Assembly (NCBI RefSeq): GCF_001638985.1
Contig: NW_017265137.1
Coordinates: 833,054-897,053, forward strand
Source: Phycomyces blakesleeanus NRRL 1555(-)
Taxonomy: Eukaryota; Mucoromycota; Mucoromycetes; Mucorales; Phycomycetaceae
Length of the DNA: 64,000 bases
Reading direction: 5' to 3'
Below, piece after piece: positions 51,031-62,381 of this stretch. Positions within the stretch are counted from its first letter, which is position 1. Every line of letters starts with the position of its first letter. The position numbers were made by a program, and so were the translations under genes. A model generated the notes under the pieces. That model was not told the DNA's origin. It searched no databases and saw nothing but the letters and a program-made list of their open reading frames with translations.

Positions 51031-51637
51031 GTATAAACTTGTATCTAAAAAATTATCCGACTATTTCTGAAGTGTATAAGTTTTTTTATTCTTGCTGTAA
51101 TTCATAGTTAGAAATGTTGTGGAGTTAAGATATGTAATATAATATAGTTACAAATTGTACACTATGAATTAATCTTATTCGATTTGGTTTTTTATGAGTT
51201 GTATAGTTTACTATATCGTGTTATTGAAAATGATTTGAATGATATCTAAATAAAATATCTTTGTTTTTATTTATCCACTGTTCACTTGAATAAAAAGATT
51301 CATAAAATGGTGCTTCTTTGTGTGCTGAATTATATGTGTTATGCTACAAGGTAGATTTATTATTTACGTTATTGAATACAAGATATATAAAATAATAATT
51401 GAGAATCTTACATGGATTTGCTTGGTTATGTCAACTCAAGAGCTAATTTTTGGCTACACTATAATAGTAAACTGATTATTTAGCTATTACATGTGTAAAC
51501 CTGAATATTATCTAGTGAAGCATATTTTTATGCATAGAATAATGAAAGAGAGTATGTATTAACAAATGATGAAAAACATGGAATGCTAAGTCGAGATTTT
51601 GTGTGGTAATGGCAATGACAATGGAAGTGAGGACAGT
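51031..51637. other. Convergent AT-rich spacer
   Basis: This is the 3' spacer between the acetyltransferase and GCP2 genes. No gene or distinct repeat was seen. Confidence 0.6.
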
Positions 51638-54600
51638 TTAGGCAGGATTTCTATCAGAGCGCCGTTCACGCCCAGTGTTGGCTTTATAAAACAGATTATA
51701 ATCGATCCGAACAACAAGCGATAGGAACTGGACGGTCTCGGTGGCTGAATAATAATTCAAGGCCTCAATCAAAAGCCCAATGTGGAATAGGAAGGCATCC
51801 TCGATTTTAGCGAGTGTAAGATTTGAATTTTCGAGACTGGCGGCCAAGGTGCTCTTGGCCCCAATACCTCCTCTGGGTACGCCGAGAACATTTACTTGCT
51901 GTTGCTCCTCGAGTTGATTAAGTATTTCGTTGAATTGCTCTGCGAGTTTAGTAAAGTATGTGCAATAGCCTGTCAGCTTGTTGTAAATCTATTTTAAATA
52001 TTAGTAATTGTATTATTCTGGAGTTTATGTAGATATTACCTTTAGCAGCTTGGCATTTGTAAGCATGCACTCTTTCAAGCATTCGTCCAGAAAATCTGAG
52101 TGGTACTGTAAAACTTGATCAACAGTAGAGGCCTATATAGATCTATTTAGTACAAGAATATATAATTTATATTGCTTTTTTTTCAAACTTACTTTTGTAA
52201 GGTTGGTTTCCAGGCGTGCCCAGTTTGGTTCGAGAACTTCGTTTGCGATATAATAAGCAAACTGTTGAACAAAAGCCAACATTCGAGTTCGTAGAGAATA
52301 TATTCGGTACTTCCATGCTTCAATTTCAGGATTTCTGGAAGTTTGTCTCCAGCGTGCATGTTTTTGATCTATCCATTTTGCACACAGCGACTCCTCGACG
52401 TGCTTCAAATAAAGCAAGTGACGGAAAAGTAGTTGATACTTTGTAAGAGCTTTGCGAGAGATAACAAGAGACAATGGAAAAGTCACGGTATAGTCTAAAG
52501 TAAAAGCCTCGTATCCTTTATAAATATATAGCATGGAAATGTCAGTATGTGAAAGTAAATGTATGTAATAAAGAGTTAATGTACTGACCTGTTAACACAT
52601 TTTGTGCTCCACCTATTACACTTCCTGCCATGCTTTGACTACGCTCAGGCAGATGTGTTGCGTGCGCAGGTGTATCAATATGACCACTTCCTATAGTCCA
52701 TCTAGGGTTTTTTGTTCCAGGAAACATCTCTGTTGGTAGACTATCCATACCCGCTACATTAATAACACGCAGTAATTGGTCGATCAGACGATGAGAGCTC
52801 ATAGATATTTTAACATCCTCTTTGAATGGATCGTAGGCAGCGACTGATGAAGGATTGCGTAATACAAGATCCATCAAAGATTGGAGGCGGGTGAGAGATA
52901 TGTCTTTGGCTGGTTGTTTTAATTCGTCACGGGCCAAATCCAAAAAAGAAGTTAAGAAATCTGATTGATCAAGAAAGAAGTAATGTTTCAACGAGCTATA
53001 AGAAAATACAGTTGAGAATTACTATAGTACGTGTTGTATCAAAAGTATGGCATACCGAAGACGAGCAATTAGTTGCTGTTCTTTTAGCAACAGGTTCAGT
53101 AAAGTATGGTTTGCATATCTGTAGGCTATATCGAGATTTTTCACAAATCTAGGAATTATACACGCACACATAAATATGTTATTAACCTCTGAAAAACTCT
53201 TCTTTGTGGTTCGTTTTTTTTGTCAATATATATTACCTTCCACCATCTACCGCAGCCCAGACATCGTTTCTAGTTGGGACATAAGCTTGTTCCATATGTG
53301 TTCTAGAGGACATGTCTCTAGTATGTGATACACTGCTTCTGTTTGAATGCACATCTTCCATCGATATATCATGTGCGTCTTCGAGATCTCTTTCCATGAT
53401 AGCATCCTCCATTTCTTCTGGTTTAGCAATATTGACACCACACTCTCTCACAACATTGAGATATTTTCCAGCAAGAAGTATTTGCGTCATCAATGGCTCT
53501 AGAAATCTTGGTACATGGCCCTCTCGTATCGAATAACGTGTTTCCCAATATGAGTCGTTGAAGTCTTCTTTGAGTGTCTCTTTCTTAATGCTTTTCTTCT
53601 CGACAATCATAAATTCATTGTAAGTATCGTTAATTTCTCCCCGATATATCCATAAATTAAGTATGTGAGAATATGGAGCAGATGCACATGCAAGCAGAAA
53701 TGAATAGATTTTCTTGCATTTTGGGTTTCTGTATTGTTCCTTTTTTAGTAAGAGTATTTGTTTGAAGTTTGTGTCTCTAATTTATATGCCTACCCACTCA
53801 ACCCGACCAGTCGATCAGCAAGAACATTTAGTATTGCACCTCCTTTTTGCCATTCTGGAATATGAACTTCGTCTGATTTATTCTCGCCGACAAGTTCTTC
53901 TAGTACAGCGTCAAGATCCTCTTCCATTCCGGTAGAATCATCTTCTTTTGATAGATTTCGTATTTTCATGGTTAGACTGTGGAGAGCAGACATATCTTGA
54001 AGAGTTTCTTGGGCATAGAACCAGAAACGTTGGAGTGTAAATGTAGCCGATGTTTGGAATTGGTGTTCAAGTTGGGCAATAAAGGTTAAATATTCCTAAA
54101 TCAAATCATATAAATCATTATAGCTCATTTTTGAAAAGTGGGTGTTTTTATACCTTTAAAAATACATGCATTCCTGAACAAAGGGCATGATTTATGGTGC
54201 CATACTCAAATCGAGAATACTGTTCGACAAATGCATTGACAGATATATAATACGTTGCTAAGGGTAATATTTTTTCAACCAAATGGCGTACACTAGGGTC
54301 TATGATGCGGATGAATGATGGGCTTTTTTTTGTAACAATAAAATGTGTGCTGTATGTTACCCATTGTTGGATCGATCGAGTATCGAATTTCGTCCCAAAT
54401 ATTGTCTTTTTTTGAAGGTAGTGTATCAAACTGAGTATCTTCCATTGGATCATCGTCTTCGTTTACAGCTTTAGGATAAACAATCTTGATGAATATACCA
54501 TCGATTCCCTAAATATATCTACATAAGTACCCATTGTTAAAATACACAATTCTGGATTAGCTTATTTACCATGAGCACAAAGAGTAAATCTTCTATTGCT

Positions 54601-55196
54601 GCATATTCCTGAATGTGTTCGAGAAATGATCCAATATGCTGTGTAGATGACTTGAAGCGGAGTATATGTGAGACACGGCAAGATACTTTTTTGGAGAGAT
54701 TACTTTACCAGTGGTATTTGAGGTGATCTTGGGCTAGACTCAGAAGTATTAGGTGCAGGGTCAGGACCACCTTGAGATATACAGTGTTAATTACAATTTT
54801 ATAAATATGAATATATTATTATTACTGTTTAGCTTAGAATTTGATGGATTTGAAGGTTCGGTGTAGATTGACAAGAGATTGTTGATTCCTGCGAGATCGC
54901 CGTATCTTCCTCCGAGAGCTGGTCCTGATGTTGTGCTTGCAAGTGAATTGTGTCTGATAGTTGCGAGGTCTTTGCTGATCTATGGAGAGTCAACAATTGC
55001 AGCATTGCTGGTATGTCTCGTATACCTTTTTGACTTGTCTCTCAGTCAAGAGTGCGCTTTGTCGTGGGGTTCCTGCATTGGTTGTGGCACGACTGCGACC
55101 TTCTTGTGGAGATTGTGGCTGTGCCGTGCTGATTATAGGTCGATGGGATGGCGATGCGGGTGAAGACGGGCGAGTAGTGCTACGCGGACGTGCCAT
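51638..55196 (-). CDS. Gamma-tubulin complex component GCP2 (Spc97-like)
   Basis: GCP2 binds gamma-tubulin in the small complex that nucleates microtubules at spindle pole bodies. Exons on the minus strand are 55196-55026, 54979-54826, 54770-54709, 54638-54570, 54508-54361, 54299-54154, 54095-53794, 53728-53237, 53148-53056, 52995-52589, 52515-52193, 52132-52040 and 51988-51638, giving 936 aa. The N-terminal 110 residues are Ser/Pro-rich and disordered. GRIP1 follows (DPSVRHLVEKILPLAT, LNLWIYRGEINDTYNEFMI), then the SLKHYFFLDQSDFL segment and GRIP2 (FPLSLVISRKALTKYQLLFRHLLYLKHVE), the region that contacts gamma-tubulin. The combined pattern is that of GCP2 rather than GCP3. The acidic loop EEMEDAIMERDLEDAHDISMED is a lineage-specific insert. 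Divergent from the four-helix membrane protein gene, with 267 bp between starts. Confidence 0.93.
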
Positions 55197-55463
55197 GATA
55201 ATATAAAAGAGAAAGAACGCGGCAAATGGCAGTGACAAACCCAGTATTTGGTGATGGATGTTTTTCATTTTTTTTTTGAATATCCGGTCCAGTCCAATTC
55301 AGTCCAGTCCAATCCAGCCCAGTTCAATTCAATTAGGTTCAGTTGATTTCAGCCCCACTCCGTCACATTTGACCCCTTTCCCATTTTTAGTCCTCACGCT
55401 CTTTCTCTTGGCCTTTAATTTTTATTTTTGTTTTTTATTTTTACATTTCTCTCTTATTTCAAA
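55197..55463. promoter_or_regulatory. Divergent promoter with pentamer repeats
   Basis: This 267-bp spacer lies between GCP2 and the four-helix membrane protein gene. Bases about 55284-55345 are tandem pentamers of the tccag/tccaa type. Pyrimidine-rich sequence leads to the downstream ATG. Confidence 0.55.
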
Positions 55464-56595
55464 ATGCCAAAGAGATGTTGCTGTATCATTCCGCTGAGAG
55501 GAGGCACTGTACTTATTAGTCTTGCAGTGGCAGTAAGTACAGGCACCTTGGTCTTTATGATCCTCTGCTAATCATTGTCTTTAGATCGTCTCGGGTCTAC
55601 TCTTAGCATTGACATTTACACACAAGAATCGTAAGTTAAATGGTACAGACAAAAAGTAAATGGTCGGCTAATATTGATTAATAGCCATGGTTATGCACCT
55701 TTCTGGTATACACACTGTCTTGCCCTGGGTTTATACCATTGTTCTCGGTAAATAAGAAGATATTATGACGTGCAGGGGATACATATGTCTGATGAAGTAT
55801 TGACCCCTTTTATGTTGCAGCTGTATCTGCTGCAGTTGGCTTATATGGACTTTTGTCTTCAACTCTGGTAAGTTTTTTTTTGGATCTATCACTGTCAACA
55901 AAATAAAAAAAAATAGAGAAAGGGCTTATATGATATTATCGATCTCTTTATTTTTGGATTTTTGTGTTCAGGGCAACTTGTACCTGATGAGATTTTATAA
56001 ATTCCTCTTCTGGCTGCTCACAATCCTGGTCACCATCTGGCAAACAGGCAGCTTTGTACTGGCACTGATTAACCGCTCAAAAACTCTGGCTGCATGTAAT
56101 GAAATCAACCCTTCTAGTAATAGCACTAAGCCTGCCAGTGGAAATCAGACATCACTTGGAGAAGATACCTCTTTCTCGTTCGCAGGCTATAACACTACTT
56201 TCCTTGGTATGCAGACAGGAAATACTTATGGACTAGCCAATTGTGATCAGGCCGTTCAGGCAGGCGTGATCCTCCTTGCTATCCTACTCTTTTTGGGAGC
56301 CATCTTCATGGTAAGACAATATTCCCAAGTCAATAAGTAGATTTGCTTAACCACATTTTTTGTCCTACAGTTCTATTTTGCCTCTGTGGTTGGATCGTAC
56401 GCCACTAAGCTTAGAGAACGCAGTCTAGGTCACCGCCTGAGGGATGCGGAGTGGGACGACAACATTGACGATCTTGCTTCGTCTTATCGTGCTGATGCTC
56501 GTGATGCCCCTAAATATCCCCTCAAGAATATGTCCAAAAGCTCGGGCGGTTCATTCTCGAATGGATTAAAGAAGCTTGGGTTTGGAAAAAAGTAG
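55464..56595 (+). CDS. Four-helix membrane protein, unknown function
   Basis: I do not recognise the family. Exons are 55464-55532, 55585-55630, 55685-55747, 55821-55867, 55972-56310 and 56371-56595, giving 262 aa. Four hydrophobic segments are visible: GGTVLISLAVAIVSGLLLAL, TVLPWVYTIVLAVSAAVGLYG, FLFWLLTILVTIWQTGSFVLAL and AVQAGVILLAILLFLGAIFMF. A loop of about 60 residues between helices 3 and 4 carries several Asn-x-Ser/Thr sites (such as NSTK, NQTS, NTTF) and two cysteines, as expected for an extracytoplasmic loop. The C-terminal tail is polar, with a DDNIDDLASSY segment and a final basic, Ser/Gly-rich end. The topology is like tetraspan or SUR7/MARVEL-type proteins. The short early exons encode the first two helices. 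Confidence 0.75.
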
Positions 56596-56654
56596 ACTTA
56601 TAATTTGTTACCCTTTCTTGTTTATTAAAATGTATACGAACAAAAGCAAATCAA

Positions 56655-56690
56655 ATGGAGTGGAATGGGATGGGATGGGATGAAAAGCGA
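56655..56690. repeat. Pentamer tandem repeat (TGGGA/TGGAN)
   Basis: Repeats of tggag, tggaa and tggga occur in the short convergent spacer between the four-helix membrane protein and WD40 genes. The unit is close to the reverse complement of the pentamers at 55284-55345. Confidence 0.7.
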
Positions 56691-56705
56691 ATGGATAGGC
56701 CTCAT

Positions 56706-58033
56706 CTATTCGTCATCATCGGACATGAGTTCTGCCAACTCCCGCTCTTCTTCTTCTGTAAGACCAGAGTCCTTCTTCTCTTCTTTCTTTTTCTTCTCCT
56801 TGTTCAATAATTGATCATTGTACTCCTTCAGTGCAGAAGCTAGATAAAGGGGTGTTAATTACTAAATCAATAATAGAACAAAATAAATATAGTGAATCTT
56901 ACCTGTAATAGACCAACGGCGTAATGAGCAATCGAGGGATACACTGTAGAGGGTTGATCCAACAGCAGCCAATGCTGACACTTCATCGAAATGGCCATCG
57001 ATTGTGGATTCTAATTTACCAGACTATTTTACCAGGAATCATATTAGTTTGGTAATATTTTAATTTATTAAGATGAACTTACTGCAACATCCCAGACACG
57101 AATTAAGTCGTCACTTGCACCAGTGATAATGTAGGGGCCCGCGAGTACAAGTGATTTAACGCGATCAGGGTGTGTAAGGATTGTATCTACCGCACCTGTC
57201 TCAGTGTTCCAGCGTCTTACACTCTTGTCAGCAGAAGCTTAAAATAAATGTTAGTTCAAGTTATAAGAAACCAAATAAACAATACCTGTCCATATCTCGT
57301 CATCTCCCGCCTTGACGCAGTAAATACTTGTCTCATGCCCTAAAAATGTATGGACACAAGACTTCTTCTCAATATCCCACTTTTTAATAGTCAGGTCAGT
57401 TGAGGCAGAGAATAGGAAACAGCCGTCAGAGGATAGTGTGAGACTCTCGACGGGGCGTGAATGGCCTTTGAAAACATTTGTACAAATAGGCTTCTCGACA
57501 GAAATATCCCATTGGAATATATGATTATCGGATGAACCCGAATACAGTTTATCTCCCACCAGCAGGATGGTCTTTACAAAATCAGTGTGTCCTCCGAGCG
57601 TCAACAGACATTCACCCGTATTTGTATCCCACTTTTTGATTGTTTTGTCCCAAGAACCAGTCCAGAGAACGCTGCCGTTATCAGACAGAGCCAGGGATGT
57701 GACGGGACCTGTGTGTCCTTTAAACAATTTATTGGTTTTTTTGGTCTGCCAAAAGAGGTTAGGGAAAATAAGGGGTTTAATTAGTACGCCACATACAGGT
57801 TTTTCTAGGTACAATATAATGGACCTTACCTTGAGATTGATGCGCTTAGCTATAAATCCTGATTCGGCCACATAAGCGTAATTGGTATCTACGACAATGA
57901 GATCAAGTCCCTTTGATGAAAGTTTGACAGCATCGCCAAGGGTATAATTGTATTTTTCGGCCTTAAGTTTTTGCTTGGCAATCTCTTGATCAGTCTGGAA
58001 AAAGTTTCCTGCTTCTGTTCCAATGTTTGCCAT
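56706..58033 (-). CDS. WD40-repeat protein
   Basis: Exons on the minus strand are 58033-57830, 57745-57286, 57237-57083, 57023-56903 and 56839-56706, giving 357 aa. After an approximately 70-residue N-terminal part come about seven WD40 units: LFKGHTGPVTSLALSDNGSVLWTGSWDKTIKKWD, LGGHTDFVKTILLVGDKLYSGSSDNHIFQWD, FKGHSRPVESLTL, FLGHETSIYCVKAGDDEIWTGASADKSVRRW, LITGASDDLIRVWD-like and DGHFDEVSALAAVG. They would form one beta-propeller, a protein-binding scaffold. The C-terminal tail is a charged coiled stretch (NKEKKKEEKKDSGLTEEEERELAELMSDDDE). The partner and pathway cannot be read from the sequence. The gene converges on the four-helix membrane protein gene with 110 bp between stops. Confidence 0.9.
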
Positions 58034-60234
58034 GATGAAGATGAAGAAGAGTGTCGGAGTTGTTCACCAACGTGCTCTGGTTTGGACGAAGTGTATGTAG
58101 GACTGTTTACAGTGTTTTTCACTTGAGATTGAGACAAATTTGGATTTTCTTTTTAGGCGAATTAGATTTAATATTTGATCACTTTTTGAGGAAAATCTTT
58201 GGGAGTCTACACTTTTCTTTTATGCAGACAAGATATTCTTCAAGGCAATTGTTTGTGTTGCTGTTGGTTGACTCTAAAAAATTGTGTCAAAATGAACAAG
58301 TACCACGAATTCATTATGTTCAACAGTTATATTATCTTAATAACCTTATTTACTACTATTATAAAAAAATAGCATTTTCCACACAGTTATTGTTAGTGTA
58401 CTGCATCTCCTTTTAAAATTAGACATAAAATGGCTCTAATATATCTTGTTTGTCTTAATTTACAAGATATTTTGCCTAAAAAAAAGTATGCACTTGTTTA
58501 GATTCTTCTCGAAAAGTGCCTAAAAATCAAATCTACTTTATCTAAAGAGCACTGAATTAATGAAATTTGGTGAAGCTGCATATGGTAATTTCTTATTGTC
58601 CATTAATAGAGGAGGCGTTATCTAATGGAAAAAGTGTGGCTGCTAAAAAACAAAGATTGAACAAACGCAGTAAAAAACAAAGCACTCCGGCAGTAGTTGT
58701 GGAAACCTATCAATTGATGAGAACATCATACTGTGTCAAATATAAGAAAAATAAATCCTCATAAATTTCAATCTTTTTTTTTAAATAAATTCGACCTTTA
58801 AAGATCGAATAAATTAATTACATATACAATAGACACTCCTGGCTACCCTATACCTTAATTTGAGAGTGAGAGAAGAAGCTTGATTTTGAGGAAATGTTTA
58901 ATGGAAAATGTGAGTAGAAAATTACGAATTTCCTAATTTTCCACTTACATTTTCCATTAAATCGCATCAACCGAGAAAAACGTATAACAATCATTGGAAA
59001 TTAAATAACCGTTTAAAGCAAAAATGGATAAAAAATTGAATTTTCCACTAGATAACGTGTCGTCTGATAGAAGAAGTATGTAAAGAAGAAGTACTAATTT
59101 ATATGATATTTAGTAAAAGTTTAAGCTATAACTTTGATATCTGATATATATATATCTACTACTATGTGCTATTTTCTAAATACTATGATATTAATGAAGG
59201 CATGTATATTGCTTAATTGATTCTTTTTATTAAAGATTATACACCTGTCTTTTGTTGGCAATGCTATGTCTGAATCCTACTTTTGAAAAACCAAAAGACA
59301 GATTCCCTGTGACCCTCTAAATTTATTGAGATCTCTAATGAGCATGCAAGTAATCTTGACAGCTAAGCTGCGCATAATGCAAATATTTCTCTGCCACCCC
59401 TGCTCAATTTACTTTCTTTTTTCAACTTCACTAGCTCATATTTTATCAATACTAGCCTTGTTTAAACTATTAAGCGCGTTTCTTTTAGACGTCTTAAACA
59501 TTTTAAGCTTTTTTATCGCTAGGATACGCCCGAGATACCGAATGATAAGCTATTAGATTTGAATAATTTTATGTTATCTTTAATTCTTGTACTGGGTTGA
59601 AGAAGTTGAGAAGATGTTTTGCATTGACTGCAATAATATGGTGGCGTAAAAAGTGGGATATATATAAAAAAGAGAAAAATTGGTGCTTAATTAAAATTCC
59701 ACTATAAAACACTTTAAGCCCTAGAAAGTTTGCTATAATTCACTAAAATCGCCTTTTTTTTTTCTCTATAGGGTATGCTTATATATGCATATATATACAT
59801 TGTGTTTATATTAAAGTTATCATAGTGCTGTTTATCTCTTTCAATTTCTTTGTGGTCTCGACTAATTATAGATCTTTTAAGAAATGTATTGCTATCTATT
59901 TGTGCATAGTTGTAAATTCGATAATTATCGTCAATCTTTTCTTGGACCAAGTATTTGCCTTCCCTTATTGTTGTTCAGTACTTTAGAGAGATTAGAATAT
60001 AGAGGCAGCAACAGAATACTCCTGATATATGTATATATATATATACGTGCGCGTATAGGAATAACATTTTCTCTGCGGAATATTTTAGAAGCAGGGATAT
60101 TAATATTCAGGAATTGGGGGATTACTTTTTTATGAAAAAATAATGTATATTAGTATACATGATATAAAAAAAAAGAAAAAGTTATAGAGATATATGCAAA
60201 TAATCGAATGTATAATGTATCAGGTGATTCAAGA
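58034..60234. other. 2.2 kb AT-rich region with inverted repeats
   Basis: No supportable gene is present. It contains a near-perfect hairpin (58896-58962), a short palindrome tcgacctttaaagatcga at about 58791-58808, and a segment at about 59645-59664 resembling the transposon end at 36544-36563. Short ORFs (for example 58567-58764, 59326-59556) show no motif. Confidence 0.55.
58896..58962. repeat. Near-perfect inverted repeat (foldback, about 28-bp arms)
   Basis: Arm 58896-58923 (starting gtttaatggaaaatgtgag) pairs with 58933-58962 with one or two mismatches around a loop of about nine bases. It may be a MITE remnant or a hairpin of unknown role. No flanking gene is within 800 bp. Confidence 0.75.
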
Positions 60235-61918
60235 TCACCGGTTAGTAATATAAGAGCCCATCGACTTGTGCCTAGAAAGCCTTGTATCGTTGAAAAGAGC
60301 AGTTCCAACTGACATGGTATCATACATAGTCTGGGAAGGTACAGTTTTTGCCCCGTGGCTCTGGCTTCGCTTAAGAGCTGATGGTTGTGAATTCCTTGCG
60401 TACCGAGGGAAAGCAGGCTTGGTTGTCTGTGCAGGAACAGGTGGAGGAGGAATGTTTTGCTGATTAGGATGATTATTAAGGTGTCTAGTCGTAATAGAAG
60501 AAGCGTTACTGGATAAACTACTCGTGGAAGCACTTCCGGTTAGAGCACCATTATCATCAAATGGGCTGCGAGGAGTTGTTTTTGCGTTAGGTTCATCGTA
60601 TTCATTATCAAAGGGGTTGGTAGACTTTGGCTTGTAGACAAATTTCTTAGTCAGAAGCAATGACTGCCCAGTATCTATGCCAGTAGGATGAAATCGCTCA
60701 AATGAAGAACTATCCATTGCTGAGTGAGATGTCAATAGAGGTGGTTTAGCTGTTGGTGGGTCATTTAATGGATTGATTGATGGGAGCTCTGGGGGGAATT
60801 CAAGAGAGGGGGCTGAAAAGGGGACTGAACGAGAGCGAGAGTGTGTATAGGTTGTTCTTTCAATATTGGGTTTTGCAGGCTGGCTGCTCATGCTTGGTAC
60901 CTGTGTTACTGAGTAAGATTGGTGTGACTGTTGCTGATGATGATGCTGTGGCTGATGTGGTTGCTGTGGCTGCTGCGGTTGTTGTTGTGGTTGCTGCAAT
61001 TGATGCGATTGCTGTGGTTGTGGTTGTGGTTGCTGCAGTTGTTGTGGCTGGTTTTTCCATACCAAATAGCCCGATGGGTCTTGAGGTGGACTATAGATCA
61101 CATGTAATGGTGGTGGTGCTGGCGCTGATGCTGGCGCTGGTGGCGACCATATTGGAGGAGAACGAAAAGATTCTTGAGTTTGAAAAGCGCCATTCGAAGG
61201 ATTTGGTGCAGACAATTGCTGTCCCCACCATGATTTTCTTGTACTTGTGGCCCAAGAAGGCTTTTCTGTGTTACTATTCAGACTATGCGAGGGTTCCGGG
61301 GGCGGAGTGGTGCGCCGAGAAACAGCCGGTTTAATTAAAGCGTCAATAGGATTAGTATTGAAGCGGGGCACTGGTGCTGAAGGAGAGGTAAGTGCAGTTG
61401 ATAATATCAGTTCTTAATTGATTCAATTCGTTCAACTTGACTTTAGTTTACAAGCATGCTCACCTCCCAAAAAGATCAAATCGCGGGTGATTTGCCTGCC
61501 ATTTTGGGCATGGGCAATTAACCGAAGCATTGCATAGAACTCGATCTCGCTCAGGCCGCCCACAGCATCCTGGAACAATTGAAGTATCTAGATAATAGGA
61601 TAAGTGACTGTGTGGAGTCCCATTGAGTTAACAAACCTCTTCTAGCTTCTTGTCTGGTAGGCCGCAGTCACCCAGAAATACAAGTGCAGTTTTATTTTCA
61701 AGTTTACCGAGTCCAAAAGGGTCCAAGTCTTTCCACCATGATCTATACGCTTTCTGTTCTCTTTCTGATAATTCACTGAGATTAATCGATGGTGGTCCAC
61801 AAGGCTCCTCATCTGCTAATGGGGGCTGAGTAAGATTCGAATGGCGTTTAACAAATTGCTGTGATCGTCGTTCCTCGACGTCTTTGGTGCGTAAAAAGGT
61901 GCTTTTTAGTTTCTGCAT
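60235..61918 (-). CDS. EH-domain protein with Pro/Gln-rich tail
   Basis: EH domains bind Asn-Pro-Phe motifs in endocytic and lipid-signalling adaptors. Exons on the minus strand are 61918-61637, 61587-61464 and 61376-60235, giving 515 aa. The EH domain covers about residues 48-140 (SEREQKAYRSWWKDLDPFGLGKLENKTALVFLGDCGLPDKKLEEI, then GGLSEIEFYAMLRLIAHAQ across intron 1). The long last exon is disordered: Pro-rich blocks (PPAPASAPAPPP), a Gln/Pro/His repeat of about 45 residues, and an NPF motif (STNPFDNE) that could bind an EH domain, including its own. The arrangement recalls fungal Irs4/Tax4- or Pan1-type adaptors but with the EH domain at the N-terminus. The exact orthologue is undetermined. 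Confidence 0.85.
60935..61060 (-). repeat. Coding CAG/CAA-CC tract (Gln/Pro/His-rich)
   Basis: The tract encodes alternating Gln, Pro and His runs in the EH-domain gene. Long spurious ORFs on the opposite strand (valine/alanine-rich) arise from it. Confidence 0.85.
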
Positions 61919-62381
61919 TGTAGATGTTGATGGGAAGGAAAAAGGAGAGGGGTGGAGAAGGGTAAGAAAGGGGCTGCAAGACAGCATGATATTTGTCCAT
62001 ACGTGACAGCCGACTTTTTGTCCTACATGGGCAGTCTCCCACCTGGGCATCAACATGGGTGGGCCTCATGCGTGCGACGGCCCCTATGACGGTGTCATTA
62101 AAATCTACCACATGTGAGTAAAGAATTCATCCTTCTTATAACTAATTAAATTTGACAACATTTATGTCTTTCGTGTACTCTGCAGGCTAAGTATGGCTAT
62201 CCTTTTATAGCAAAAACAGGTGTTTGTAAGATTATATTCAGTATTTGAGGCCATGTATTTATGTATATATTGGTAGAAATAAGTAAATGAAAGCAAGAAA
62301 CATATAATGAAAGTTGAAAGAGATAGAAACAAATGCTCGTATAGCAGAAATTGACAGTGAAGAAAGATTCTCAACATGATT
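61919..62381. other. Spacer, TMEM135-like / EH-domain gene
   Basis: This 463-bp spacer lies between two genes on the minus strand. It holds the 3' end of the TMEM135-like gene and the EH-gene promoter. Nothing else was seen. Confidence 0.55.

Noticed and set aside
58567..58764. Lys-rich 65-codon ORF
   Set aside because: Too short and low-complexity; no family resemblance that I can defend.
60777..61334. 185-codon plus-strand ORF, Val/Ala-rich
   Set aside because: It is the reverse of the Gln/Pro tract in the EH-domain gene.
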